NCBI GenBank assembly: GCA_026710945.1
Contig: JAPOQA010000001.1
Location: 1 to 56,441, forward strand
Source: Chloroflexota bacterium
GTDB lineage: Bacteria > Chloroflexota > UBA11872 > VXOZ01
Direction of reading: 5' to 3'
Length of the DNA: 56,441 nt
Shown: positions 15,658 to 26,042 of the stretch, piece by piece
How positions within the stretch are numbered: position 1 is the stretch's first letter
Layout of the letters: each line of letters opens with the position of its first letter
The notes under the pieces: generated by a model
What the model saw: the letters and a program-made list of their open reading frames with translations, nothing else
What the model was told of the DNA's origin: nothing
Database searches by the model: none
Made by a program: the position numbers and the translations under genes

Positions 15658-18119
15658 GTCCCCTGTTCGACAAATATACGGATCGAGCGAAGCGGGTTCT
15701 CATGCTTGCGCAAGAAGAGGCGCGCCGCTTCAACCACAATTACATCGGCACCGAGCACCTCCTGCTGGGCCTCGTGCGCGAAGGCGAAGGCATTGCCGCG
15801 AAGGTGCTCTATGACATGGGCGTGGACCTCACCAAGGTGCGCAGTGCCGTGGAGTTTATCATCGGCCGCGGCGAGCGCGTGAACGTCGGTGACATCAGCC
15901 TGACACCCCGCGCGAAGAAAGTCATCGAGCTTGCGGCAGAAGAGGCCCGACGCTTGGGTCACAACTATATTGGCACGGAGCACTTGCTGCTCGGCTTGGT
16001 CCGCGAAGGCGAGGGAATCGCGGCCGGCGTGCTGGAAAGCCTGGGCGTGAGTCTGGAAAAGGTCCGGCAGAAGGTCATCCAATCGGTGAGTCAGCAGCCC
16101 TCGCGTCCTATCCAAGAGAGCAGCGGACGCCAGTCTTCTTCGCGCACTCCCCTTATCGACCAGATGGGCATCGACCTCACGGCTGCGGCGCGTGCAGATA
16201 AACTCGATCCAGTGATCGGGCGCCAGCAGGAGATCGAGCGCGTCGTGCAAATCCTCTCCCGCCGCACGAAGAACAATCCGGCACTAATCGGTGAACCCGG
16301 CGTCGGCAAGACGGCCATTGTGGAAGGTCTGGCGCAGCGGGTCGTGTCGGGCGACGTGCCGGAAACGTTGCTCGGGAAACGCCTGCTCACCCTCGACATT
16401 GGCGCGCTCGTTGCCGGCACGAAGTACCGCGGTGAATTTGAAGAACGCCTCAAGAAGATCCTCGAGGAAATCCGTGGTTCCGGTGACTGTATGCTCTTCA
16501 TCGATGAGTTGCATACTCTCGTTGGCGCCGGAGCGGCGGAAGGCGCGGTGGACGCCGCCAACATCCTCAAGCCCGCGCTGGCGCGCGGAGAACTGCAGTG
16601 CATCGGCGCGACCACATTGGACGAATACCGCAAGTACATCGAACGTGACGCAGCGCTGGAGCGACGCTTCCAACCGGTGCACGTGCGCGAACTCGACATT
16701 GAAGAAACGATTTTGGTGCTCCAGGGCGTTAAGGAACGCTATGAGGAACACCACAAAGTTCATATTACCGATGATGCCGTCAAAGTAGCGTCAGAGATGT
16801 CCGGCCGCTACGTGACCGACCGCTTCCTACCGGATAAGGCGATCGACTTGATCGATGAGGCGGCTTCCCGCGTGCGTATCCAACAAGCCAACACCTCCAA
16901 CGCGCTGCGCAACGCGGTTAAAGACCTCGACGGCGTCGTGCGCGAAAAAGAAGACGCCATTGAGAGTCGTCAGTATGACGAGGCGGTTGGGCTGGGCGAA
17001 AAGGAAGCGGAACTGCGCAAGAAGATCGAAGACCTCGAGTCGGATTGGCCGAACACCGAAGAGAAGTGGCCCGAAGTTACAAAAGAGGACGTGGCGACTG
17101 TGGTCTCCATGTGGACGGGCATCCCGGTCACGCGCATCGCCCAAGAGGAATCGGCACGACTGCTCCACATGGAAGAGAACTTGCACGAGAAGGTGGTGAG
17201 CCAGGAAGAGGCCATCAGCAACGTATCCAAAGCCGTGCGGCGGGCCCGTGCCGGCCTGAAAGACCCCAAGCGGCCGATTGGCTCCTTCATTTTCGTCGGA
17301 CCCACAGGCTCCGGCAAGACCTACCTCGCCCGAGCGCTGGCGGAGTTTATGTTTGGCAGCAGCGACGCCATGGTCCGGCTGGATATGTCGGAGTACATGG
17401 AGAAACATACGATTTCTCGTTTAGTCGGCGCGCCGCCAGGATACGTGGGGTACGAAGAAGGCGGCCAACTCACCGAGGCGGTGCGACGGCGCAGCTACTC
17501 GGTGGTGCTCCTGGACGAGATCGAAAAGGCCCATCCCGACGTCTTCAACGTGCTGCTCCAAATCATGGAGGACGGTCGGCTCACCGATGGCAAAGGCCGC
17601 ACGGTAGACTTCCGCAACACTATCCTCATCATGACCTCCAATGTGGGCGCGCACCTCATCAAACGCGACGCCGCCGTCGGCTTCCGGCTGGAGGCCAACG
17701 ACCTGCGCAATGAGGGACAACTCTACAAAGAGATGCGGGAACGCGTGATGGCGGAAATCAAGAAGACATTCCGGCCTGAATTCCTCAATCGCGTGGATAG
17801 CGTGGTGGTGTTCCGTCACCTCTCAAAAGAGGACATTATCAGCATCGTTGACATTCAGCTCGACGAAGTGCGGGCGCGCCTCACGGAGCAAGAGATTACG
17901 TTGGAAGTTACCGACGAGGCCAAAGAACTGCTGGTGGAACAGGGCTACGACCCCGATAACGGAGCGCGGCCGCTCCGGCGTGTAATTCAGAATTTGATTG
18001 AAAATGAACTCGCGGAAGGACTGCTGGCGGACAAATTCCACGCGGGCGATACGGTCGTGATTGACCGCGAAGGTGAAGAATTGCGCCTGGAAGTGCGCAT
18101 GCTTGTGGAACAAACGTAG
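15654..18119 (+). CDS. clpC: ATP-dependent Clp protease ATP-binding subunit ClpC
   Basis: An 821-residue Hsp100 unfoldase. Two Clp-N repeats (1-150) come first, then AAA-1 with Walker [10 protein letters not shown] and Walker B-containing [20 protein letters not shown], a short coiled-coil M domain (about 415-460), and AAA-2 with [16 protein letters not shown], sensor and [20 protein letters not shown], then the C-terminal D2-small domain. It hands proteins to ClpP. The GTG start is preceded by AAGGAGAAG inside the end of the triple Clp-N gene. ctsR, mcsA and mcsB, which accompany clpC in Firmicutes, are absent here. Confidence 0.97.
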   Translation: MSPLFDKYTDRAKRVLMLAQEEARRFNHNYIGTEHLLLGLVREGEGIAAKVLYDMGVDLTKVRSAVEFIIGRGERVNVGDISLTPRAKKVIELAAEEARRLGHNYIGTEHLLLGLVREGEGIAAGVLESLGVSLEKVRQKVIQSVSQQPSRPIQESSGRQSSSRTPLIDQMGIDLTAAARADKLDPVIGRQQEIERVVQILSRRTKNNPALIGEPGVGKTAIVEGLAQRVVSGDVPETLLGKRLLTLDIGALVAGTKYRGEFEERLKKILEEIRGSGDCMLFIDELHTLVGAGAAEGAVDAANILKPALARGELQCIGATTLDEYRKYIERDAALERRFQPVHVRELDIEETILVLQGVKERYEEHHKVHITDDAVKVASEMSGRYVTDRFLPDKAIDLIDEAASRVRIQQANTSNALRNAVKDLDGVVREKEDAIESRQYDEAVGLGEKEAELRKKIEDLESDWPNTEEKWPEVTKEDVATVVSMWTGIPVTRIAQEESARLLHMEENLHEKVVSQEEAISNVSKAVRRARAGLKDPKRPIGSFIFVGPTGSGKTYLARALAEFMFGSSDAMVRLDMSEYMEKHTISRLVGAPPGYVGYEEGGQLTEAVRRRSYSVVLLDEIEKAHPDVFNVLLQIMEDGRLTDGKGRTVDFRNTILIMTSNVGAHLIKRDAAVGFRLEANDLRNEGQLYKEMRERVMAEIKKTFRPEFLNRVDSVVVFRHLSKEDIISIVDIQLDEVRARLTEQEITLEVTDEAKELLVEQGYDPDNGARPLRRVIQNLIENELAEGLLADKFHAGDTVVIDREGEELRLEVRMLVEQT

Positions 18120-18154
18120 TCCGACCGTACAATCTTCTGTTGCACGAACAATAA

Positions 18155-18178
18155 GCAGCCCGGCGCAAGCCGGGTTGC
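18155..18178 (+). other. Strong GCAA-tetraloop hairpin downstream of clpC
   Basis: GCAGCCCGGC, a GCAA loop and GCCGGGTTGC form a 10-bp stem with one G-T pair, 35 bases after the clpC stop. It lacks a T-run, so it could be a weak terminator or an RNA-stabilising 3' element. Confidence 0.5.
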
Positions 18179-18301
18179 TGGCGTTAAGCCGGCTGGGAGT
18201 GTGGCGGGGCCGCTTTCGCTACAATATATGAGACGGCAGAAGCAGAGGTGGGCATGGAGCCTGCCGGCGCACAGAAGTAAGAATCCAGAATAGGGCAGCC
18301 G

Positions 18302-19747
18302 GTGAGCAAGTCCAAGAGCGTGTATGTCTGCCAGCAGTGCAGCTACGAATCCCCAAAGTGGGCGGGACAATGTCCTTCCTGCCAAAGCTGGAATAGCCTG
18401 GTGGAAAGCGTGCAGCGCGAGGGCGGGGCGGGCACTTCACGTTCAAGGCGCCGACCGCTTGCTGGCGCACCGCAGGCACAAAAGCTGCAGGACATTCCTC
18501 CCAGCGACCTCATCCGCATTCCGGTACCGATCGGCGAACTCCACCGGGTCCTGGGCGGCGGGCTGGTACCGGGGAGCGCCGTGCTCCTCTCCGGCGACCC
18601 GGGGATAGGGAAGTCCACGCTCTTGCTGCAGTTTGCGCTCGCATTGGCGCACGCCGACCGGCCGGTGCTCTATGTATCCGGTGAAGAGAGCGCGGCGCAG
18701 ATACGCCTGCGGGCGACGCGGCTCGGTCTCGACCCGCAGGAGCTCTACGTACTTGCCGAAATCGGCCTTGCGGACATACTGGATTCTATCGCTGACGTGC
18801 GGCCCGGTCTCGTCATCATTGATTCGATTCAAACTCTGGTAAGCGCGGAGCTCACCGGCGTACCGGGCAGCATCGGTCAGGTGCGGGAGTGCGCCTCCCA
18901 GTTGGTCGCCTTGGCAAAGCAGACTGGGATTACGCTATTCTTGGTCGGTCACGTTACCAAAGAAGGCAACGTGGCCGGACCGAAGACGCTGGAGCACATG
19001 GTGGACACGGTGCTCGCGTTGGCCGGCGACCAGCACCACAACTACCGCATTCTCAAGGCGACCAAGAACCGCTTCGGGTCTACGAACGAAGTGGGCATCT
19101 TTGCCATGCAGGAGCGGGGGTTGGTGGAAGTGCCCAACCCCTCGGCGGCCTTTCTGGCAGAGCGGGAGCCGATTCCGGGGTCTGCCGTCGCCGCGCCCTT
19201 GGAGGGTTCCCGGCCGCTCCTCGTCGAGGTGCAAGCGCTCGTAACGTACAGTCCGCTGGCGGTGCCGCGCCGCATGGCGAACGGCTTCGATCAGAGCCGC
19301 CTGCACATGCTGATTGCGGTGCTCACCAAGCGGGCGGGCTTGCGCTTGGCCGATCAGGACGTCTACGTTAACGTGGTCGGCGGCCTGGAGTTGGATGAAC
19401 CCGCCGTAGACCTTGCCGTCTGCTTGGCAATTGCCTCCAGCGTTGCAGACGTGGCGCTGCCGGGCGATCTGGTTTCAATTGGTGAAGTGGGGCTGGCCGG
19501 TGAATTACGCAGTGTCTTCAAGCTGGAAGAACGTGTACTCGAAGCGACGCGTCGCGGCTACAACCGGGCCCTGCTGCCGCGCGCGAGCAAGCTTGGCGCG
19601 CTTGGAGATGCTCGCCCCGATCTTTCCCGCGCCGAGAGCGTGCGGCAGGCGATCCGTCTTGCCTTGGGCAAGACGCCAACGGAGAGCCGAAAAGGTCAAA
19701 ATGGAGGTGCGCGTGAAGGCACGGAAGAAGCCGCTGCCCACCGGTGA
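18302..19747 (+). CDS. radA: DNA repair protein RadA (Sms)
   Basis: A 481-residue RadA, a branch-migration ATPase in homologous recombination. The N-terminal zinc finger is CQQCSYESPKWAGQCPSC; Walker A is GDPGIGKSTLLLQ; the RadA-specific KNRFGSTNEVG motif is present, and the C-terminal Lon-like domain follows (QDVYVNVVGGLELDEPAVDL). The gene begins at GTG 18302 about 180 bases after clpC on the same strand; clpC-radA(-disA) is a common order. The basic C-terminal tail reads into the repeat-rich spacer. Confidence 0.96.
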   Translation: MSKSKSVYVCQQCSYESPKWAGQCPSCQSWNSLVESVQREGGAGTSRSRRRPLAGAPQAQKLQDIPPSDLIRIPVPIGELHRVLGGGLVPGSAVLLSGDPGIGKSTLLLQFALALAHADRPVLYVSGEESAAQIRLRATRLGLDPQELYVLAEIGLADILDSIADVRPGLVIIDSIQTLVSAELTGVPGSIGQVRECASQLVALAKQTGITLFLVGHVTKEGNVAGPKTLEHMVDTVLALAGDQHHNYRILKATKNRFGSTNEVGIFAMQERGLVEVPNPSAAFLAEREPIPGSAVAAPLEGSRPLLVEVQALVTYSPLAVPRRMANGFDQSRLHMLIAVLTKRAGLRLADQDVYVNVVGGLELDEPAVDLAVCLAIASSVADVALPGDLVSIGEVGLAGELRSVFKLEERVLEATRRGYNRALLPRASKLGALGDARPDLSRAESVRQAIRLALGKTPTESRKGQNGGAREGTEEAAAHR

Positions 19748-19781
19748 TAAGATGAGCGCTCAAGGTTCAATGTGAGCGCAA

Positions 19782-19846
19782 GCGAAGCCGCGCACACTAG
19801 CGAAGCTACACACACTAGCGAAGCTGGGCACACTAGCGGAACTCGG
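19782..19846. repeat. 18-bp short tandem repeat
   Basis: Three 18-base copies of GCGAAGC(C/T)...CACACTA at 19782-19799, 19800-19817 and 19818-19835, plus a partial fourth. It starts 34 bases after the radA stop. Confidence 0.85.
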
Positions 19847-20090
19847 CTTATTTGTCATTTCGAGCGCAGCGAGAAATCTAAGGCGCTCAACCGCATTCAC
19901 TTTGCCTCTGTATTCTCTAACGTCGGAACGTCAGTTGCTCTGGGCAGAGCTAGCTTCCCGCTTGAGTTAGTGTACAGATGGTGTCAAACAGATTGGTTCC
20001 CGTTTTCGCGGGAATTGTAAATGTCAGGTAATTCGTTGACAGATTTGAGAACAAAAGCAGCTGAACGCAGTAATCTACATGAACAGTACA

Positions 20091-20224
20091 CATGTCATTC
20101 CGAACAGAGCGCAGCGAAGAGTCGCTAAGAGCGCGGAATCTAAGATGTTGAGCCTATTGGGCGACACGTTGCATGGGCCCTAGATTCCGCGAACAGGGTT
20201 CGACGCTCCGCTCGGAATGACATG
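20091..20224. repeat. 134-bp palindromic intergenic element (MITE- or REP-like)
   Basis: Begins CATGTCATTCCGA and ends TCGGAATGACATG, with GCGGAATCTA facing TAGATTCCGC inside; arms of 52 and 44 bases surround about 38 bases of unique sequence. Terminal bases are perfectly inverted, inner parts are imperfect. The motif TGTCATT(C/T)CGAGC...GAAATCT also occurs once at 19854-19883. No coding capacity, so mobility would depend on a transposase elsewhere. Confidence 0.75.
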
Positions 20225-20390
20225 CACCGTCAACTCCTCAGAATGGAAAGCGAATTCTGTCAACGAATAACTCAACACTTACAGGAAAGACTCACAGGCT
20301 TGAATGCTATTGTCATAGCAAAGACGAACTATCTTCCGAGCGTGCAATGCAACGTAGCCGACGCATTCCCGTCGAATGAGGTCCAGGCTC

Positions 20391-21095
20391 GTGACGAACT
20401 CCGGTCTTGCAGCAATCATCGTCGGCGGCGGCCGCAGCAGCCGCATGCAAGGGAGCGACAAGCTCTATGTCCCCCTTGGCGGGCGACCGGTGATTGCCGT
20501 GACCGTGGAGGTCTTCGAGTCGGCTGCGGTGGTCGACACCATCGTACTGGTCGTGGCGGCCGACCGTGTCGTGCACTGCCGAAAACTCGCCCACGAGCGA
20601 GGCTGGAACAAGATTAAGACTGTGTGTGCGGGCGGAGCGAGCCGCAGCCATTCGGTAGCCAACGGCCTGCACGCGCTGCAAGAAACACCGGCGGCGTACG
20701 TAGCCGTACACGACGCAGCGCGTCCTTTTGTAACCTCGGAACTCATTGCGCGCGGCCTGAGCGCAGCGCAGCAGCATGGTGCGGCGGTCCCAGGGATACT
20801 CTGTGCCGACACCATCAGGCGCGTCGACGAGCACGATAAAGCCCGCGAGACGCTCCCGCGCAGCGCCTTGCGTGCCGTACAAACGCCGCAGGTCTTCGCG
20901 CGCGCTTTACTTGAGCGGGCGTATGCAGAACAAGAGGCGAACTTGGACTCTTTCACCGATGATGCGGCAGTGGTGGAGTCTATGGGCGCCCCCGTCCATG
21001 TGGTGACGGGGGACTATGGTAACATGAAAATCACCACGCCGACGGACTTGGCATTCGCCCAATGGCTGGTGCAACGGAGCGATGGAGAAGCCTAA
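20391..21095 (+). CDS. ispD: 2-C-methyl-D-erythritol 4-phosphate cytidylyltransferase (IspD)
   Basis: MEP-pathway enzyme that joins CTP and MEP for isoprenoid synthesis. It has the nucleotidyltransferase start AAIIVGGGRSSRMQGSDKLY, the VAVHDAARPFV block containing the conserved aspartate and arginine, LRAVQTPQVF and FTDDAAVVESMG, all diagnostic for IspD. The usual 'AAGSGxRMG' motif is slightly altered (VGGGRSSRM). The start is GTG 20391 or a codon five residues earlier at 20376. The TAA stop overlaps the ispF ATG by one base. Confidence 0.95.
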   Translation: MTNSGLAAIIVGGGRSSRMQGSDKLYVPLGGRPVIAVTVEVFESAAVVDTIVLVVAADRVVHCRKLAHERGWNKIKTVCAGGASRSHSVANGLHALQETPAAYVAVHDAARPFVTSELIARGLSAAQQHGAAVPGILCADTIRRVDEHDKARETLPRSALRAVQTPQVFARALLERAYAEQEANLDSFTDDAAVVESMGAPVHVVTGDYGNMKITTPTDLAFAQWLVQRSDGEA

Positions 21096-21685
21096 TGGAG
21101 GCCGGGCAGACGGAAACGGCGCCTGCCGAACGGAATGAGAGTGAGGCGACTACTCGCGCACCGGTAATCCCACCGCTTCGCATCGGCGTTGGCTACGACG
21201 TTCACCGTCTTGTACCCGCTCGACTGCTCGTGCTCGGAGGCGTGCGTGTGGCGCACGAACTGGGTCTCGCGGGGCATTCGGACGCCGACGTATTGGTGCA
21301 TGCGATCATGGATGCGCTGCTCGGGGCGGCGGGACTGCCCGACATCGGTCGTCAATTCCCCGCGGACGATCCGCAGTACCAGGACGCTGATAGCTTGCAA
21401 TTGTTGGATGACGTGCGTAAGCTACTGACTGAACAACAATGGCGTGTCGTCAACGTAGATAGTACAATCTTGGCACAAGCACCTAGGCTCGCAAGCTATA
21501 TCCCTGAGATGCAATCAAACCTTGCCGGGACGCTGGGTGTAGAAACAGTGAACATAGGTATCAAAGCCACTACCACAGAAGGACTTGACGCCATCGGTGC
21601 CGGCCACGGCATCGCGGCGCATGCCGTGGCGCTCCTTATGCACGACCCATCGCTACAAGACTGCGCGTGTATCTCGCCCCGCTAG
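21095..21685 (+). CDS. ispF: 2-C-methyl-D-erythritol 2,4-cyclodiphosphate synthase (IspF)
   Basis: Catalyses ring closure of CDP-ME phosphate in the MEP pathway. The fold markers are GVGYDVHRL (zinc-binding D-x-H), LAGHSDADVLVHAIMDALLG, DIGRQFPADDPQYQDADSL and KATTTEGLDAIGAGHGIAAHA. It carries an N-terminal extension of about 30 residues before the conserved RIGVGYD start. ATG 21095 is chosen because it shares a base with the ispD stop (TAATG) and follows GGAGAAG. With ispD it forms the common ispDF pair. Confidence 0.96.
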   Translation: MEAGQTETAPAERNESEATTRAPVIPPLRIGVGYDVHRLVPARLLVLGGVRVAHELGLAGHSDADVLVHAIMDALLGAAGLPDIGRQFPADDPQYQDADSLQLLDDVRKLLTEQQWRVVNVDSTILAQAPRLASYIPEMQSNLAGTLGVETVNIGIKATTTEGLDAIGAGHGIAAHAVALLMHDPSLQDCACISPR

Positions 21686-21776
21686 GGGCTTTTGGCGATC
21701 GCGCACGGGCTGAGAGCTCAGTCTGCGCGGTCCAATGTTCACTGATGCGCAGTGTTGAGACGAGGGGATTTTTCTC

Positions 21777-22466
21777 ATGAGCATACTCCGTGCGCTGCGG
21801 CAGGACATTCGTGTGACGCTCGAGCGTGACCCTGCCGCGCGCAACGTAATCGAAATCATTTTGGCCTATCCAGGCGTGCACGCTATCTGGTTCTATCGCC
21901 TTACCCACGCGCTGTGGCAATTGGACGTGCCGGTCGTGCCGCGTTTTATCTCCCATATCGCTCGCTTTCTCACCGGCATTGAGATTCATCCGGCGGCACA
22001 GCTCGGCCCAGGCCTCTTCATCGATCACGGCATGGGGGTCGTGATTGGCGAGACCGCGAAGATTGGTGAAAATGTCACTCTCTACCAGGGCGTCACCCTG
22101 GGTGCGCAGACGCTGCATACCGGCAAGCGCCATCCCACCTTGGGCAACAACGTTGTGGTAGGCGCGGGAGCGAAAGTCCTGGGGCCGGTGACAATTGGCG
22201 AAGACTGCGTCATTGGCGCGGGAGCCGTTGTCCTCAATGACGTGCCGCCCCATGCCACCGTGGTGGGCGTGCCGGGTCACGTGGTGGCGATGCGCGATCC
22301 CCACACAGGCGAGAGCGCGCGGGTGGTTCAGCCCGATCCCATGGCCGAAGCGCTCTACGCCCTGCAGAAACGCGTCGTAGACTTGGAGGCGCGGCTAGCG
22401 CGCTTTGAGAATGGTGGAGCGCCGGCAGAGCATGAAGAGTCGCTGGAGAGATGCCGTGACGCTTAG
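21777..22466 (+). CDS. cysE: Serine O-acetyltransferase
   Basis: A 229-residue CysE that makes O-acetylserine, the precursor of cysteine. The N-terminal helical part ([20 protein letters not shown]) is followed by the left-handed beta-helix with [59 protein letters not shown]. The catalytic His of HPGAxIG is replaced by the HPAAQLG variant with DHG intact. A C-terminal helical stretch ([20 protein letters not shown]) is predicted to coil. It overlaps the start of cysS by 11 bases. Confidence 0.95.
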   Translation: MSILRALRQDIRVTLERDPAARNVIEIILAYPGVHAIWFYRLTHALWQLDVPVVPRFISHIARFLTGIEIHPAAQLGPGLFIDHGMGVVIGETAKIGENVTLYQGVTLGAQTLHTGKRHPTLGNNVVVGAGAKVLGPVTIGEDCVIGAGAVVLNDVPPHATVVGVPGHVVAMRDPHTGESARVVQPDPMAEALYALQKRVVDLEARLARFENGGAPAEHEESLERCRDA

Positions 22467-23871
22467 CATATCCAATACGCTCGGCGGCCAAAGAGAGCCG
22501 TTCGCGCCCCTCGACGGCAAGAACGTCAAGATGTACGTGTGCGGTATGACGCCCAAGCGTGAGCCGCACATCGGCCATGCGCGGCTTTTCGTCGCTATGG
22601 ACATGATTCGACGCTACCTTGCCTACCAAGGCTACGAAGTCCAGCACGTGCAAAACATCACCGACGTGGACGATAAGATCATCGCGGCGGCGGAACGCGA
22701 GGGCGTGACGCCGGATGAAGTAGCGCAGATGTATACGGACGCCTATGACGCGGTGATGGGCAACCTGAACGTGCTGCGGGCCCATGAGTTCCCCAAGGTT
22801 ACCAAGACCTTGCCGCAGATTATCGCTATGATCGAGGGCCTGATTGAAAAGGGGGCAGCGTACACGGCCGAAGAGGCGGTGTATTTCTCGGTCCCGGGCT
22901 TTGCGGAGTACGGCGCGCTTTCTACCCGGACGGAGGAGAGCGGTATCCAGGCCGGCGCTTCCGGACGCGTGGATGATGAGCCGGGCAAGCGCGACCCCCG
23001 TGACTTTGCTCTGTGGAAGCCGGCGAAGCCCGGCGAACCCTGGTGGCAGAGCCCGTGGGGCCAGGGTCGTCCCGGCTGGCACATCGAGTGCAGCACGATG
23101 ATTTATGAAACGCTCGGCGAGCAAATCGACATACACGGCGGCGGCGCGGACCTCATCTTCCCCCACCACGAGAATGAGATCGCGCAGAGTGAAGCGTTTA
23201 CGGAGAAAGTCCCGTTCACCAAGTACTGGCTCCATACCGGTCTGCTGACGATCAACGGCCAGAAGATGGCGCACTCGCTCGGCAACTTCATCACGATCGA
23301 GGACATTCTCAAAGAGTACAGCGGGCCGGTGCTGCGGCTCTACCTGCTCTCCGTACACTACCGTTCGCCTCTCACCTATTCATCGGACAGCCTCGATCAA
23401 GCGCGGTCCGGCATGGCGCGCTTGACCGGCGCGTTGCGTGTGCAGGCCGGGGGCAGCGGCAGCACCGATGCCTTACTAAGCCAGGCAACGCAGCAGGCCG
23501 AGACCGGCTTCTTTGCCGCCATGGACGGCGATTTCAACTCCGCCGGCGCTCTGGGGCAACTCTACGAACTCGTGCGCGAGATCAACCGTTTGGGGGCTGA
23601 GGCGCGGCCGTCCACCCTGCAGGCCGCTCAGGAGACGCTGGTGAACCTGGCCGATATCTTGGGTATTGACTTGCAAGAGATGCTGGAGGCGGAAATGGCG
23701 ACCGGTGACGGTGACGCCGCCGGATTCATTGACCTGCTTGTGGAGCTGCGTTCCGACCTGCGCCAGGAAAAGCAATTCGCGCTGGCGGACAAGGTGCGGG
23801 ATGAGTTAGCAGCACTTGGCATCGCCCTGGAAGATACCCCCGCCGGTACGGTCTGGCGGCGGACGTCGTAG
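22456..23871 (+). CDS. cysS: Cysteinyl-tRNA synthetase
   Basis: A class I synthetase of 471 residues charging tRNA-Cys. Zinc-ligand cysteine and HIGH motif are in [19 protein letters not shown]; also [21 protein letters not shown] with zinc-ligand Cys, and [16 protein letters not shown]. The KMSKS loop reads KMAHSLGN, keeping the first lysine but losing the second. GTG 22456 is the preferred start because GGAGAG lies eight bases upstream; longer readings to 22405 run into cysE. Gene order ispD-ispF-cysE-cysS is a recurrent cluster, and the only tRNA of the window is tRNA-Cys. Confidence 0.95.
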   Translation: MTLSISNTLGGQREPFAPLDGKNVKMYVCGMTPKREPHIGHARLFVAMDMIRRYLAYQGYEVQHVQNITDVDDKIIAAAEREGVTPDEVAQMYTDAYDAVMGNLNVLRAHEFPKVTKTLPQIIAMIEGLIEKGAAYTAEEAVYFSVPGFAEYGALSTRTEESGIQAGASGRVDDEPGKRDPRDFALWKPAKPGEPWWQSPWGQGRPGWHIECSTMIYETLGEQIDIHGGGADLIFPHHENEIAQSEAFTEKVPFTKYWLHTGLLTINGQKMAHSLGNFITIEDILKEYSGPVLRLYLLSVHYRSPLTYSSDSLDQARSGMARLTGALRVQAGGSGSTDALLSQATQQAETGFFAAMDGDFNSAGALGQLYELVREINRLGAEARPSTLQAAQETLVNLADILGIDLQEMLEAEMATGDGDAAGFIDLLVELRSDLRQEKQFALADKVRDELAALGIALEDTPAGTVWRRTS

Positions 23872-24213
23872 CCTGGACGACGTGCCCCGACTGCGTTCTC
23901 AGCAAATGTAGGCATCACTCTAGGAAGCCGTACGTCGTCTTGTCTTGAGCAGGGTCTGTTCGCTTGCGAAAGACCGGAGCGGGGGACAAGCCCCCGCGCT
24001 ACATGGCCAGAGCGACCTCCGGTAGGTGCAGGTTTGCAACCTGCACGCGACGCATTGGTAGCTTTGGCCGACCGGTCGCAAACCAATTTGGTAACACACA
24101 CGCTGACCCGGCGGGGAACAAGATCTTAAATTCTCTCAGATAGTGGTTAATTGGGCCAAAGCACAACACCGTTCGCGCTGAGCTTGTCGAAGCGCAAGTG
24201 GCGGCCTCTGGGC
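23872..24213. repeat. Spacer with inverted copy of the 28-kb repeat unit
   Basis: At about 23983-24070 it carries GCGGGGGACAAGCCCCCGCG followed by GGTAGGTGCAGGTTTGCAACC. This is the reverse complement of the unit that forms the tandem array at 27971-28615. A further common motif, TTCGCGCTGAGCTTGTCGAA, lies at 24173-24192. No gene seen. The pupylation locus is therefore bracketed by inversely oriented copies of one repeat. Confidence 0.75.
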
Positions 24214-25731
24214 TCAGGGCCCAGATTCGTCACTCTCTTCCTCAAAGATGTGCTGGATACTCTCGCCAAAGTCTCGCGCTTCGTCGTCGTACGTTGCAAA
24301 GGGATTTGGCATTTCCAGCACCCGGCCATGGGCGGCGATGGCTTTCCAGTCCAGCACGTAGGGTATGACATCCCAACTATTGTTGGCGGCCACGTCCTCC
24401 CAGTCGTCCACGTAGTCATAGGCGAGAAAGAAATAGCGCCGATCCCACATGAGGTTCTCCAGATTTGACCTCAGGTCTTGCCACGGGATGGCCGTATCGG
24501 CCCCGGCGGCGGCCAGCGCGCGCAACGCCAGACTCCGCCCGTGGGCGCGTGTGTCGATTGGCGCTTGCGTCTCGGCCGTATAGACGGCGTCGCCTTCCGC
24601 CCAATAGAGATTCCGGTGCAGCTTGGCCAGCACGTCGAAGAGACTGATCGACGGGTCAATTTGGTGATAGGAGAGATCGAGTTTTATCAGGTCTGGGTCG
24701 GTCCAGGCCTGGTCGCTGCCGGCATAGCGCTTGATTTGCTCATGCTTCGTAACCCAATCCAAATAGCCATCGAGTCGCGCCGGGTCCCGCTCGAGTTCGT
24801 CCAGCACCCACGCCCAATTTTCCAGAGTCCATTCCGTATCCGCGTCGCGCCCCACAAAGCGCCGCTCGGCCTCACGCAGATAGCCTCGCTGCACCTCAAT
24901 GGCGGGGATGTACTCGTCGTTATCGGTACCCACCGTCCAACGGCCGCCGGTAGTCGCGGCAATGCGGCGGAGGTCTCGCACTGGATCGGCAAGGACAAGC
25001 TGCGGGCTCCAGCCCTGCTCGAGCAACTGGGCAACCAGCGCGGTCGTGCCAATCTTCAGCGCCGTCGTGTACTCCGAGCGATTTACGTCGCCGACGATGA
25101 CGTGCAACCGGCGGTACGTACGCTCCGCCAGTGGCTCGTCCCGCAGATTGATGATGGGCCGTCCGCCAAAGCGCACGCGATGGCTTACATCGATGGTTAC
25201 GAATTGCGCCCGCTGGGAGAGGGCAAAAGCAGCCGGGGTATCGTCGCCGCGGGGCAGCAGGCAGCCGGCTCCCGTGTAAATCTGGCGGGTAACGAGAAAC
25301 GGGAGCATGCCATCGACAAAGTCGCTATCGTACGGACTCTGCCGGATGCAATAATTCTCATGGTAGCCGAACGTATGGCCGAAATAGTCTGTGTTGTTCT
25401 TGACGAAGTAGGCCTGCGACTGCAATTCGGCGGCTTTCACGGCTTGGTTGATGATGGTCTCGCCCGCTCGCTCATGGGCGACGATGTCGGTCAGCGTGCG
25501 GCACTCAGCCGTAGCATGTTCCAGGTGACCAAGGTCCAGGTACATACGTCCGCCATTGAACAGAAAGCCGCCGTTTCCCGGCACCTCGCCCCATTCGCGG
25601 GGAGGCGGGTCAATCAGACCGTGTCGACACCCGCGAAAGATAGCATCCTTCACCAGCAGGGCAGCGCGCACAGGCTGCATACTGCCTACACAGCCGTATT
25701 CTATTTCGGTGCCGAACAGAGCATCTTCCAT
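24214..25731 (-). CDS. pafA: Pup ligase PafA-like protein
   Basis: A 505-residue glutamine-synthetase-like ligase that attaches the Pup C-terminal glutamate to substrate lysines. It begins GTEIEYG (residues 7-13, ATP/Mg-binding), lacks the insertion that marks Dop, and has NGGRMYLDLGHLEHATAECR with Asp66 in the position of the catalytic aspartate of PafA. Further PafA/Dop blocks are VKNNTDYFGHTFGYHENYC, LPFLVTRQIYTGAGCL, NLRDEPL and YRRLHVIVGDVNRSEYTTAL. Compared with the usual 'SHPEYATAEC' the histidine-proline segment is altered (GHLEHATAEC), and the C-terminus is about 50 residues longer than in Mycobacterium. The neighbouring gene is the better Dop match, so this is assigned as ligase. 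It lies 311 bases downstream of pup. Confidence 0.85.
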   Translation of the reverse strand: MEDALFGTEIEYGCVGSMQPVRAALLVKDAIFRGCRHGLIDPPPREWGEVPGNGGFLFNGGRMYLDLGHLEHATAECRTLTDIVAHERAGETIINQAVKAAELQSQAYFVKNNTDYFGHTFGYHENYCIRQSPYDSDFVDGMLPFLVTRQIYTGAGCLLPRGDDTPAAFALSQRAQFVTIDVSHRVRFGGRPIINLRDEPLAERTYRRLHVIVGDVNRSEYTTALKIGTTALVAQLLEQGWSPQLVLADPVRDLRRIAATTGGRWTVGTDNDEYIPAIEVQRGYLREAERRFVGRDADTEWTLENWAWVLDELERDPARLDGYLDWVTKHEQIKRYAGSDQAWTDPDLIKLDLSYHQIDPSISLFDVLAKLHRNLYWAEGDAVYTAETQAPIDTRAHGRSLALRALAAAGADTAIPWQDLRSNLENLMWDRRYFFLAYDYVDDWEDVAANNSWDVIPYVLDWKAIAAHGRVLEMPNPFATYDDEARDFGESIQHIFEEESDESGP

Positions 25732-26042
25732 GCTGCGTATTCCAATGTGGCGTGTGCTTAGCCGGACGAGTGCGGCGCTAGTTTTCCGCGTACGATTGTA
25801 ATGGACATTCTGACCTAGCGGACAATGTAAACTCAGGCGACCTACTCTTCACGGGAGTTCATGGAGAAAGGCCGAAAGGCTACTGAAACATGCAAAAGTA
25901 GATACATGTGCCAAGAGCGTTCGATTGTTCGCCGGCCTCTCAATAAAGTTTGCCATTAGCATGGGATTCGCGGGGGAATAATTCGAACTTCACCGAGAGT
26001 TACTCGACCGGCGCCTCGGATGCGTGGCTTCGCGACCGTTGG
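25732..26042. other. Spacer between pup and pafA
   Basis: No open frame of note on the minus strand. Weak -35/-10-like sequences (TTGTCC and TACAAT on the minus strand, near 25800-25830) are possible but poorly spaced, so a separate pafA promoter is only suspected. Confidence 0.35.

Larger units (their letters stand above)
19748..20375. other. Repeat-rich spacer between radA and ispD
   Basis: Contains an 18-bp tandem repeat (19782-19846), one copy of the TGTCATTTCGAGCGCAGCGA repeat at about 19854-19883, and a 134-bp palindromic element (20091-20224). The open frame 19772-20020 plus crosses these repeats and reads low-complexity AHTSEATHTSEAGHTS, so I do not regard it as a gene. An ispD promoter is probably here but no clear boxes were found. 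Confidence 0.6.

Noticed and set aside
19772-20020. 82-codon frame after radA
   Set aside because: Made of short tandem repeats and the GTCATTTCGAGC intergenic element; low-complexity product.
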